Source of the DNA: Phycisphaerales bacterium
GTDB taxonomy: Bacteria > Planctomycetota > Phycisphaerae > Phycisphaerales > UBA1924
Direction of reading: 5' to 3'
Length of the DNA: 64,000 nucleotides
Assembly: GCA_016709445.1 (NCBI GenBank)
Contig: JADJMV010000011.1
Location: forward strand, 1 to 64,000
A model generated the notes under the pieces. It worked only from the letters and a program-made list of their open reading frames with translations. It did no database searches and was not told the origin of the DNA. Shown here one piece after another: positions 46,321 through 54,827 of the stretch; position 1 is the first letter of the stretch; each line of letters begins with the position of its first letter. The translations under genes and the position numbers were made by a program.

Positions 46321-48258
46321 ATGTCGATCCTCGTCGCCGCCAACATCCACTACGCCATCGGGGACCGCACGATCCTGGAGGGGGCCTCGCTCTCGATCGA
46401 GGCGGGGGACCGGATCGGCGTGGTCGGCCGCAACGGTACGGGCAAGTCGACCCTGCTGCGGGTGCTGGCGGGGTTCCTTGTTCCGGACTCGGGGACGGTT
46501 TCGCGGCAGCGCAATACCAGGGTGGGGTATCTCGCCCAGGAGCCGGCGCTCTCGCCCGGGCAGACGCTCCGCGATGAGGCCGAGAGCGCCTTCGCCGACC
46601 TCCACGCCCTGCATGAGGAGTTGCACCAGATCTTCGACGCCATGGCCGACGCCGAGGGTGAGGCGCTCGATCGGCTGCTCCGCCGGCAGGAGGATCTGGA
46701 GCGCCGCATCGCCGCCGCCGGCGGCTACACGCTGGGCCACCGCATCGACGCGGTGCTCCACGGTCTGGGGTTCACCGACGCACAGTTCAGCGTGCCGGTC
46801 GAGGGTCTCAGCGGCGGTCAGCGGGCTCGACTTGCCCTTGCCAAACTCCTGCTCGAGGAGCCGGACGTCCTCTTGCTCGACGAGCCGACGAACCACCTGG
46901 ACATCGACGGGCGGATGTGGCTCGAACGATTCCTGAGCAGTGAGTACAAGGGAGCGGTGCTGATCATCTCGCACGACAGACGGTTGCTCGACAACGTCGT
47001 CGGTCGGATCGAGGAGGTGGAGCAGGGAAGGCTCATCGACTATCCCGGCAACTACGCCAAGTTCCGCCAGCTCCGCGAGGAACGGCGCTTGGCGATCATG
47101 CGGGCGTACGAGAACCAGCAGGTCAAGTTCCGGCAGGAAGAGGCATACATCCGCAAGTACAAGGCCGGCCAGCGGGCCAAGCAGGCCCGGGGACGCGAGA
47201 GTCGACTGGATCGGGAGAAGGAAGCGAGCACACTCGAGCGGCCGGTGGAGTTGGTCGCGTTTCGCTTCGAGCTGCCCAAGACCGAGCGGGCCGGCGATAT
47301 CGTCGCCAGCGCGCGCGGGCTGTCCAAGGCCTATCCGCTCGAGGATGGCTCTTCCAAGGTCCTGTTCTGCAACCTGTCGCTCTCGGTAAGCCGCGGCGAG
47401 CGTTGGGCCATCGTGGGGCCGAACGGGGCGGGCAAGACCACCGTGGTGCGGACGCTGCTCGGCGAGATCGAGTCGGACTCGGGGACGGTGAAGCTGGGGT
47501 CCAACGTCAAGGTCGGGTATTTCCGGCAGAGCCACGAATCGATCGACCCCGACAAGCAGGTGTTCCGGTACCTCCAGGATGTCATCCGGAAGGAGAACCC
47601 GGGCACGATGATGAGCGAGCAGCAGGCCCGCGACCTGGCCGGGGCGTTTCTCTTCAGCGGCGCGGAGCAGGAGAAGGAACTCGGCGTGCTCTCGGGCGGC
47701 GAGCGGGCGAGAGCGGTGCTCGCGGGGCTCATGGCCAGCTCGAAGAACGTGCTGGTGCTCGACGAGCCGACGAACCATCTTGATATTCCCAGTGCCGAGC
47801 GGCTCGAGGAGTCGCTCGCCGCCGACGGCGGGTACGACGGGACCCTGATCCTGATCAGCCATGACCGCGCCCTGATCGATGCGACATGCGACCACCTGCT
47901 CGTGCTGGATGGGCTGGGCGGCGCAGAGATCTTTCCCGGTAACTACTCGCAGTGGCGGGAGCACAAGGATGCGGCCTCGAGGCCCGCCCCAACCCCGGCG
48001 GCGCCACCGAAGGCCCAGACCGCGCCGGCCCGGACCGCCGGCCCCAAATCCAAGAGCCGCTTCTCGTGGATGCGGGCTGAGCAGATCGAGGAACGCATGG
48101 GTGAGATCCAGGCCGAGCTGCGGGGCCTCGACGGGGCCCTCGCGGGCACGGAGATCTGGAAGCTCGCCGGACAGGCCAAGGCGGCCCAGGACTCGCGGGC
48201 CTCGCTCAAGGCCGAGTTGGCCGAACTCGAAGAAGAATGGCTGCGCAAGGCGGAGTAG
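46321..48258 (+). CDS. ABC-F family ATPase (Uup/EttA-like)
   Basis: 645 residues, two ATP-binding cassettes and no TM segments. First cassette: Walker A GVVGRNGTGKSTLLRVLAGF, signature VEGLSGGQRARLALAKLLL, Walker B LLLDEPTNHLDIDGRMW. Then a linker rich in charged helices (RAYENQQVKFRQEEAYIRKY). Second cassette: VGPNGAGKTTVVRTLLGE, LSGGERARAVLAGLM, VLDEPTNHLDIPSAERLEES. The tail is Pro/Ala-rich followed by a coiled coil (ELRGLDGALAGTEIW, LKAELAELEEEWLRKAE), which in Uup binds DNA. ABC-F proteins act on ribosomes. Confidence 0.93.
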   Translation: MSILVAANIHYAIGDRTILEGASLSIEAGDRIGVVGRNGTGKSTLLRVLAGFLVPDSGTVSRQRNTRVGYLAQEPALSPGQTLRDEAESAFADLHALHEELHQIFDAMADAEGEALDRLLRRQEDLERRIAAAGGYTLGHRIDAVLHGLGFTDAQFSVPVEGLSGGQRARLALAKLLLEEPDVLLLDEPTNHLDIDGRMWLERFLSSEYKGAVLIISHDRRLLDNVVGRIEEVEQGRLIDYPGNYAKFRQLREERRLAIMRAYENQQVKFRQEEAYIRKYKAGQRAKQARGRESRLDREKEASTLERPVELVAFRFELPKTERAGDIVASARGLSKAYPLEDGSSKVLFCNLSLSVSRGERWAIVGPNGAGKTTVVRTLLGEIESDSGTVKLGSNVKVGYFRQSHESIDPDKQVFRYLQDVIRKENPGTMMSEQQARDLAGAFLFSGAEQEKELGVLSGGERARAVLAGLMASSKNVLVLDEPTNHLDIPSAERLEESLAADGGYDGTLILISHDRALIDATCDHLLVLDGLGGAEIFPGNYSQWREHKDAASRPAPTPAAPPKAQTAPARTAGPKSKSRFSWMRAEQIEERMGEIQAELRGLDGALAGTEIWKLAGQAKAAQDSRASLKAELAELEEEWLRKAE

Positions 48259-48288
48259 GCCTCTGCCGCTCGGGAAGGGACTCTCCGC

Positions 48289-49188
48289 ATGAGGCGGGCA
48301 TCGCTCCGAGCCGATCTGACGCTGCTCCTGGTGGCGTGCATCTGGGGCTCGGGCTTTGTCGCGCAGCGCCACGCCTCGGCCGTGATGGGGGCATTCACAT
48401 TCAACGCCCTGCGGTACACGATCGGCTTCGCACTCGTGGCCGGCCTCCTCACAAGGGCCCGACGCCTACGTCCGACCCGGGAGGAACTGATCAGAGGTGG
48501 TGTGCTCGGTCTCATCATGACCGCGGCGGCGTGGCTCCAGCAGGCGGGCGTGGAGCACACGACCGCGGCTCGCGCGGGCTTCTTCACCGGGCTCTATGTG
48601 CTCCTCGTGCCTCTGGTCGGGCTCACGATGGGCCAACGGGCGAGCCTGGCACACCTCTTTGGCGCCGTGCTCGCTGCTCTCGGGCTCTGGCGTCTCAGCG
48701 GGGACGTATCCGGCGGGATCGGTCGCGGCGACCTGCTCGTCATGGGGTGCGCGGTGCTCTGGGCCGTACACGTCGCGTTGACCGGGAAGCTTGCGCCCCG
48801 GGCCGACGCAATGCGGCTGGCGGGCGTCCAGTTCGCCCTGGTGGCGGTGTGCTCCGCGGTGCTGGCCCTCGTGCTCGAGCGCGCCCGCTTCGCCACGGCG
48901 CCGCAGGGCCTGCTGCCCACGCTCTATAGCGGCGTCTTCCCGATCGGCGTGGCGTTCACCCTGCAGATCGTCGGACAACGCCACGCCCCCCCCGCGCACG
49001 CGGCGGTGCTCATGAGCATGGAGGCGGTGTTCGCGGCCGCCTTCGGCGTCGCGATGCTTGGCGAGCACCTGCGTGCGGCGGAGATGACCGGTTGTGCCCT
49101 CATGTTCGCGGGATGCGTGCTCCCGGCAGTATGGCCCCACCGGCGGGCCCGCTACGAGATCGACGCGCTCAAAGACCCAACTCGATGA
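48289..49188 (+). CDS. EamA/DMT-family transporter
   Basis: 299 residues, ten TM helices in two five-helix EamA repeats. First repeat: LTLLLVACIWGSGFVAQRHA, FNALRYTIGFALVAGLL, GVEHTTAARAGFFTGLYVLL; second: LVMGCAVLWAVHVALTGKLA, TLYSGVFPIGVAFTLQIVGQ, HAAVLMSMEAVFAAAFGVAM. Probably exports small metabolites; substrate unknown. Follows the ABC-F gene by 30 bases. Its end overlaps the convergent bcp gene by 20 bases. Confidence 0.9.
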   Translation: MRRASLRADLTLLLVACIWGSGFVAQRHASAVMGAFTFNALRYTIGFALVAGLLTRARRLRPTREELIRGGVLGLIMTAAAWLQQAGVEHTTAARAGFFTGLYVLLVPLVGLTMGQRASLAHLFGAVLAALGLWRLSGDVSGGIGRGDLLVMGCAVLWAVHVALTGKLAPRADAMRLAGVQFALVAVCSAVLALVLERARFATAPQGLLPTLYSGVFPIGVAFTLQIVGQRHAPPAHAAVLMSMEAVFAAAFGVAMLGEHLRAAEMTGCALMFAGCVLPAVWPHRRARYEIDALKDPTR

Positions 49189-49681
49189 CGGCCGCGAGCA
49201 CTTCGGCGGCGTGGCCGCAGGTCTCGGGATCGTCCCACCGGCGTGCCACCCTCCCTTCGCGATCGACGAGGTAGGTCGTCCGGCGTATCCCCATGTACTT
49301 CTGGCCGTACAGCATCTTTTCGACCCACACGCCGTAGAGGCGGGCCACGACCGGTTCCGGCTTGCGACGATCGTTGGTGGCGTCATCGGCCAGGAGGGGG
49401 AATCGCAAACCGTGCAGGTCGGCAAACTTCTTCTTGGACTTCGCGTTCAGGATGGAGATACCCAGCACCCCGACCCCGCGTCGGCGGAACCGGCCCAACT
49501 CGGCCTCGAATCCGCACGCCTCCTCGGTGCAGCCGCTCGTCATGTCCTTCGGGTAGAAGAAGAGCACGGCGGGCGAGCCAAGTAGGTCGGCGAGCGAGCG
49601 TGCTCGCCCGTGCTGGTCCATGAGCGTGAAGCCAGGCGCGGGAAGGCCGGGATCGATCGGCGCCGTACCGGGGGGTTGCAT
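49169..49681 (-). CDS. bcp: Thiol peroxidase of the Bcp/PrxQ class
   Basis: 170 residues. The peroxidatic Cys51 and resolving Cys56 are in SGCTEEACGFEAELGRFRRR, the spacing of Bcp/PrxQ. Family context: APGFTLMDQHGRARSLADLL, VLFFYPKDMTSGCT, LLADDATNDRRKPEPVVARL, RTTYLVDREGRVARRW. It reduces hydrogen and organic peroxides using thioredoxin, in the cytoplasm. No signal peptide. Confidence 0.93.
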   Translation of the reverse strand: MQPPGTAPIDPGLPAPGFTLMDQHGRARSLADLLGSPAVLFFYPKDMTSGCTEEACGFEAELGRFRRRGVGVLGISILNAKSKKKFADLHGLRFPLLADDATNDRRKPEPVVARLYGVWVEKMLYGQKYMGIRRTTYLVDREGRVARRWDDPETCGHAAEVLAAVIELGL

Positions 49682-49714
49682 GTCGCCATTCTTGCCGGCC
49701 GGGGCCGAGCGGGC

Positions 49715-50263
49715 TCAACCCAGGAGCCAACGCACCAGCAGCCCCGCCCAGGCCGCCGAGAAGAGCAGGCACGCGAGTACCCACCGCCCCGGTCTCGCCC
49801 TCGCTTCGGTGCGCGGCCCGGGCACAAGCATGAGGCGATCCACCGTATCAAGGTCACGAGGCGTTTGCCCCTCCCTCGCGGCGTCCTGCACGATGGCGAT
49901 CACCATGTTGGCGTCGAAAGGCCGCAGACCCATCCGCGTGGCAGAGGTGACCAGGCGGGCCCGGGTTTCCGGCCGGAGCACGGCCGCTCGCCCCCCCTCG
50001 AGCGCGTCCGACACGCGCACGGCCATGACCCAGCGCGCGTCGAAGGTCTCCAGGGCGGCGGCGGCCCGGTTCTCGGCCCCAACCTCCCAGGCGCGATGCT
50101 CCGCCGAGGTCGTCCGGATCCGGTCCATCCGCGCCCGAGTGTCGTCATTGGACGACGCCTGGCGTGGCGTGCGGGCAACGTCGGTGACGAGCCTCAGCCT
50201 CGCGGGCCGCGGCTCGGCCCGCCCTCGGAGGCCGTCGGGGGTTGTGCTGTCGGTTGGTCTCAC
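49715..50263 (-). CDS. Unknown protein with C-terminal membrane anchor
   Basis: 182 residues from the GTG at 50263; no family recognised. A helical cytoplasmic part (RTTSAEHRAWEVGAENRAAA, LETFDARWVMAVRVSDALEG, RPFDANMVIAIVQDAAREGQ) leads to a single TM segment at the very end (WVLACLLFSAAWAGLLVRWL). Tail-anchored layout. The coding sense is supported by an amphipathic periodicity and no stop in 180 codons; the start is uncertain because the frame stays open further upstream. Diverges from the next gene. Confidence 0.5.
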   Translation of the reverse strand: MRPTDSTTPDGLRGRAEPRPARLRLVTDVARTPRQASSNDDTRARMDRIRTTSAEHRAWEVGAENRAAAALETFDARWVMAVRVSDALEGGRAAVLRPETRARLVTSATRMGLRPFDANMVIAIVQDAAREGQTPRDLDTVDRLMLVPGPRTEARARPGRWVLACLLFSAAWAGLLVRWLLG

Positions 50264-50348
50264 TGCTGAATCATCCGCATGCGAAGGGCGTGCCGCTGCT
50301 GATCCGACAGTATTTCCACGCCCGATACACTGACACCCGGAGACACCG

Positions 50349-50906
50349 ATGCCCGCGACGACGCCCAGCCCAGAGCCGAACACGGAGATATCGGACCTGA
50401 TCGCCGGGGGAGAACTCTCGATCGCGACGGGCCTGGGCGGTGCCGAAATCATCGACCGCCTCCGCAAGGCCGGCCGTCGGGGCAAGCTGCCGGGTTTCGA
50501 CTCCAAGGACGCCCGCGCGTTCCGGCTCGACTGCGACGCGGTGCCCTTCGAGCACGAGCTGCGGGGTTCGATCGTGGATCAGGGAGAGTCTGGGGCGGTG
50601 GTCCGCGTGAGGCTCGCCCGCAAGCCCGTGATCCCCGCGGTGTTCGCCATCACCCTGGTGCTGACCGTCTGGCCGGGCGTGTGGCTCACCGACTCTCTCA
50701 TGGCGACGTATTGGAGCGCGTACGGGCGGTGGGCCGAGTCGATGCCGTGGCTGACCTACGCCTGGTACCTCCCCACCACCGCGCTCCCGCTGCCGTGGAT
50801 GTGGCGGTCGCTCGTACGCAAAAGCCGGGCGGGAGCGGCGGAATCGGCGGGCAAGATCCTGCCGGTCCTGCGAGACCTGCTCGGGACGGAGCCCGTCGGC
50901 CCCTAA
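50349..50906 (+). CDS. Unknown membrane protein
   Basis: 185 residues, not recognised. The N-terminal ~95 residues are soluble (DLIAGGELSIATGLGGAEII, GKLPGFDSKDARAFRLDC, ELRGSIVDQGESGAVVRVRL), then two TM helices (IPAVFAITLVLTVWPGVWL; WLTYAWYLPTTALPLPWMW) and a basic tail. ATG follows a GGAGACACCG. Divergent from the tail-anchored unknown at 50263; a functional link between the two is possible only by position. Confidence 0.65.
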   Translation: MPATTPSPEPNTEISDLIAGGELSIATGLGGAEIIDRLRKAGRRGKLPGFDSKDARAFRLDCDAVPFEHELRGSIVDQGESGAVVRVRLARKPVIPAVFAITLVLTVWPGVWLTDSLMATYWSAYGRWAESMPWLTYAWYLPTTALPLPWMWRSLVRKSRAGAAESAGKILPVLRDLLGTEPVGP

Positions 50907-50941
50907 AAAAGGCGCGTGCCCGCCGGTCGGCGGGCACGCGC
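50905..50941 (-). terminator. Rho-independent terminator of the AGCS gene
   Basis: Perfect 13-bp stem (50912-50924 with 50929-50941), loop GGTC, followed on the minus strand by CTTTTTTAG. It sits between two convergent genes. Confidence 0.92.
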
Positions 50942-50965
50942 GATGCATACTCGGATGGGTCGGTG

Positions 50966-52725
50966 TTACTCGACGTCCGAACCGTCGACGACGTCGACGA
51001 TCCTGGGGGCGGCGTGCGGGTGGAACTCGCCACGCTTGAGCTTGCCCATGTACTCACGATACGCCTTCATCGCCATGGGCCCGAAGATCAGCATGATCGG
51101 GATGTTGGCCCACAGCATCACGCCCGTTCCCAGCGTCGAGACGATGTCCAATTCGTTCTCGGTCTTGATGAACTGCGGCACGCATGCGAAGACGATGAGG
51201 ACGCAGTAGACGATCCGATAGATCATGACCGACTTGGGGCCGAAGAGGTACACAACCCCCTGCTCCCGTAGTAGCTCCACGAGATCATCGTGGAGAAGGC
51301 GAAGAGGAACGCCGTGGCCGGGACCACCCAGAGCCCGAGCCCGGGCAGGACTCGGTCGTACGCCTTGGCAGTCAGGGTCGCGCCCTTGAAGCCGAAGTAG
51401 GCGCCGTCGGCGGTGATCTCGGGTTTGGCCTCCGTGTCGAGGGGCGAGAATTTTGCCGTCCATCCGGCGGCCTCATTACCTTCGAGCTGGCCGGTGACCT
51501 GGAAGTGGTCGCCTCCAGTGACCGAGTTCTTGCCCGCCTTGACGACGAGGAACACGTTCGTGCCCGCCTTCATCTGGCGGCTGGCCTCGTTGGCGTCCCG
51601 CACCTTGACCTGCGCGGGGGCGACCTGCCAGGATGCGGTCGGGTTGCCCTGCGCATCGACGACCTGTGTGATCGCCGGGGGCTGCCCGTCGGCCCAGACC
51701 AGCGCGGGGTTCCGGTTCCAGGTGCCGCTGAGCAGGATCACCAAAGCGGTGATGGTGCAGACGCAGATCGTGTCGACAAACGGCTCCAGGCCCGCGACGA
51801 CGCCCTCACGCACCGGCTCGTCGGTCTTGGCGGCCGAGTGCGCGATCGGGGCCGATCCCTGACCCGCCTCGTTGGAGAAGAGAGCTCGCTGCATGCCCTT
51901 GAGAAAGCCGAAACCCGCTGCCCCGCCGAGGAAGGCCCCGGCCGCCTGGGATGGCTTGAACGCCTCTTGGAAGATCAAGCCGAAGAGGGAAGGGACCTGG
52001 CCGAGGTTGGTCAGAATGACATAGAGGCCCGCGAGGATATAGAGGCCGCACATGAACGGCACGACTTTGCCCGCGACGTCGCCGATCCGCTTGATGCCAC
52101 CGATAATGACGATGCCCACCGCGATCGCCATGACGATCCCGGTCACCACTTGGGGGATGCTGAAATAGGTGAATCCGAGGTCGGCAACGTTCCAGGCCTG
52201 GAACATGTTGCCGCCGGTCACGCACGACACGATGAGCGTGAGGCAGAAGATGCCGCCGACCACAGCCCCGAGGGGGGCTAATGCTGGATGGATTTTGGAG
52301 AACCCCTTCTTGCACACCCACATCGCACCGCCGTGGGGATTGTCAGGATCGTCGGTGTTCCGGAAGAGCATGGCCTGCGTGACCTCGGTCATCTTCAGGG
52401 CCATGCCGACGAAGCCGGTTACCCACATCCAAAAAACAGCGCCCGGCCCGCCGACCGAGATAGCGATGGCAACACCGGCGATATTGCCGAGCCCCACCGT
52501 CGCCGAGAGCGCCGTCGACAGGGCCTGGAAGTGGTTGATGGCGCCCGGGTCATCCTTGCGGTCGTATTTGCCCCGGATCACGGCGACGCCGTGTGTGATG
52601 GCTTTGTACTGCCCAATGCCGGACCACAGCGTGAAGAGCACACCGACCGCCAGCAAGCAGTACAGCACCATGTCGTGCCAGAGCACGCCGTTGATGGCGT
52701 TGAAGAAGTTCATGATCTGGTCCAT
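50966..52725 (-). CDS. Alanine/glycine:cation symporter (AGCS), frame broken at ~51266, with an inserted domain
   Basis: About 586 residues. The start MDQIMNFFNAINGVLWHDMV has GAGGAG upstream. AGCS marks: HFQALSTALSATVGLGNIAG, GGPGAVFWMWVTGFVGMALK, MQRALFSNEAGQGSAPIAHS and AFSTMISWSYYG. Between the SGTWN and VLPGLGLWVVPATAFLFAF segments is an extra block of about 110 soluble residues (ITQVVDAQGNPTASWQVAPA, GTNVFLVVKAGKNSVTGG, FQVTGQLEGNEAAGWTAKF) not found in most family members. A missing G at 51265-51267 separates WSYYG from EQGVVYLFGPKSVMIYRIVY. Couples Na+ entry to alanine or glycine uptake. Confidence 0.92.
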
Positions 52726-52785
52726 GCGGGCTCCTCGGGGGACAATGGCGGACCGCGGGCGGGCCCACGGGAGCGGCATAATGGC

Positions 52786-53559
52786 ATGCCTCCGGCTGCA
52801 TTGCAACCGGCCCCGGCCAAGAGCCCGGTACGATCGGGGCCGGTGTGGTACGCCGAGGACATCACGGAGGCGATGGCCGAGGGGCTGCGATTCGCCGAGC
52901 GAGCGCTCCGCGAAGAGCAAGCGGTCCATGGCCTCGATGCGCTGGATGAGGTGCAGATGCACCCCCTGCTCGCCGCTGGATTGGCCGGAGCCGGCCTCAC
53001 GGTCTTTCGGGAGATGCCCTACCCCGCACCGGCGGAGGGCATTCCGAAGGCCAGCGAACGGGAGCGATGCGACCTAGTACTCGCACCGGGTGGCACAGTC
53101 GGCCTCCGAGACGAGGTGGCCGCTCGACGAGAACGCCAGGCGGCAGAGGGGACGCTCTTTGCAGGCCCGCTGGCGCGCGTTGAGGCGCCGCAGGAGTTGG
53201 GAAAGATCGAGCCCCAGGAGGCCTACTGGCTCGAAGTCAAGACGTTCGGGCAGTTCTCGTATACCGATGGCGTTGCGGGCCAAAACCGGACATATCTCTC
53301 TCAGTTCAACGCCTGCCTTGCCGATGTGCGCAAATTGTCGCGGGTACCGGAGATCGAGCGCGCCGGGGCGGCGATTGTGCTGTTCGCCGAAAGCCCGGAG
53401 ATTGCCGAACACGACCTCGCAGCTTTCGCGCACCAATGCCTGGACAAAGATCTCCCGCTCGCCGGCTTGCATGTCCAACGTGTCGAAATCGCCGACCGTA
53501 TCGGCAACCGATTCGCCGTCGTGGGAACCTTGGACTTGCGGCCGAGTGTCAGGACATAG
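52786..53559 (+). CDS. Unknown protein with PD-(D/E)XK-like nuclease motifs
   Basis: 257 residues from ATG 52786 (GTG 52843, beginning VWYAEDITEAMAEGL, is an alternative). No family recognised. Residues near CDLVLAPGGTVGLRDEV, with a conserved-looking Asp, are followed by AYWLEVKTFGQFSYTDG, whose E-x-K resembles the second half of a PD-(D/E)XK site. Further helices: NRTYLSQFNACLADVRKL, AAIVLFAESPEIAEHDLAAF. It might be a nuclease fold, but the evidence is motif-level only. Its 3' end overlaps the convergent lpxB gene. Confidence 0.5.
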   Translation: MPPAALQPAPAKSPVRSGPVWYAEDITEAMAEGLRFAERALREEQAVHGLDALDEVQMHPLLAAGLAGAGLTVFREMPYPAPAEGIPKASERERCDLVLAPGGTVGLRDEVAARRERQAAEGTLFAGPLARVEAPQELGKIEPQEAYWLEVKTFGQFSYTDGVAGQNRTYLSQFNACLADVRKLSRVPEIERAGAAIVLFAESPEIAEHDLAAFAHQCLDKDLPLAGLHVQRVEIADRIGNRFAVVGTLDLRPSVRT

Positions 53560-54757
53560 CCGCGGCGCCGATCCCCAGATGCAGCAGGATCGCCTCGGCC
53601 GCCTCGGCCCCCGCGTGGTGGCCATCGAACTGCTCGGTGATCCGGGCCAGTTCGGCCCTCTGGCGGGAGGCTGTTTCCGGCGAGCGGATGATCTTGAGCG
53701 CCTCGGCGGCGATGGGTTCGTGCCCGCCGAAGTGCGGGACGAACTCGGGCACAATCTCCCGCCCGGCGACCAGATTCGGCAGGGTGAGGAACTCGGTCGA
53801 GAGCACCCAACGGGCCAGGAGCATGTAGAGGAGCGGGCTCGACTTGTAGACGATGATCATCGGGCGCTGCTGGCGGGCGATCTGCAGGGTCACCGTGCCG
53901 CTGACCACCAGCGCCAGGTCGCTCCAGTGGATGACCGCGTCCGTCTGGCGCACGGCGACCTCGAGCGATTCGGGCCAGCCGCCGTGCCGTGCGGCCAGCG
54001 ATCGGATGCGCTCGGCGACCGCCGCGGTGGTGGCGGCGACCACACCCCGAGACTCCGGTTCCGCGCCGGCGATCTGGCGGTACGTCTCAAGCAGGAGGGG
54101 GAAATTGCGAGCAATCTCGGCCGGGCGTGATCCGGGGAGGAGCGCGACACGCGGAGAGCCCTGGCCGAAACCAGCGGCCTGCGTCGCCAGGGCCTCACGA
54201 TCAATCGGCGTGTCGAAGAGGGGGTGGCCGACGAACCGGGCCGGGATCCCCCGCTCCTTGAACCACGGCTCCTCGAAGGGGAGGAGGCAGAGCAGCATGT
54301 CCGTCAGACGCCGGAGCTTGCGGATGCGCCACCCGCCCCACGCCCAGACCTGCGGAGCGACGAGGTGCAGGATGCCGATCCCCTGTTTGCGGGCGATCCG
54401 ACAGATTGGAAAGTTCGCAGCAGGCGAATCGACCGGGACGTGAAGCTTGATACCAGGGGTCGCTCGCATCCACTCGCGGATGCGCCGGTTGATCCGGCGG
54501 TGTTCGCGGATCTTTGCGAGGCCAGGCAGGCCCATCACCGCATCGTCTCCCGTCCGCTCGACTATCGTCGCTCCCGCGGCCTCCATATGGGCGCCGCCCC
54601 ACGCGTAGATCGGCAGCGTGGGCAGACGACGCTTCAGTTCCGCGATGACGGCCGCGGCGTGGTCGTCGCCGCTGGGCTCGAATGCCGTGAATAGGAGCCC
54701 CGGGAGGGTCTCCGGGGTCGCGGCTGCGGATGGATTCGGCGTTTCGGCCGGGGGCAT
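53549..54757 (-). CDS. lpxB: Lipid-A-disaccharide synthase
   Basis: 402 residues. GT-B glycosyltransferase that joins two acylated glucosamines in lipid A. Marks: LLFTAFEPSGDDHAAAVIAE, DDAVMGLPGLAKIREHRRIN, VDSPAANFPICRIARKQGIG, YVAPQVWAW-type LVAPQVWAWGGWRIRKL, RFVGHPLFDTP, VALLPGSRPAEIARNFPLL, and LALVVSGTVTLQIARQQRPM. Its presence indicates an outer membrane with LPS. No other lpx genes are nearby. It diverges from rsmB by 70 bases. Confidence 0.92.
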   Translation of the reverse strand: MPPAETPNPSAAATPETLPGLLFTAFEPSGDDHAAAVIAELKRRLPTLPIYAWGGAHMEAAGATIVERTGDDAVMGLPGLAKIREHRRINRRIREWMRATPGIKLHVPVDSPAANFPICRIARKQGIGILHLVAPQVWAWGGWRIRKLRRLTDMLLCLLPFEEPWFKERGIPARFVGHPLFDTPIDREALATQAAGFGQGSPRVALLPGSRPAEIARNFPLLLETYRQIAGAEPESRGVVAATTAAVAERIRSLAARHGGWPESLEVAVRQTDAVIHWSDLALVVSGTVTLQIARQQRPMIIVYKSSPLLYMLLARWVLSTEFLTLPNLVAGREIVPEFVPHFGGHEPIAAEALKIIRSPETASRQRAELARITEQFDGHHAGAEAAEAILLHLGIGAAAMS

Positions 54758-54827
54758 GGGGGTGACTCAACCCGCCGGGAAGCCGGATGTCAACCTGGGA
54801 TGCTCGGGCGGGGGGCTAGACTTTCGT

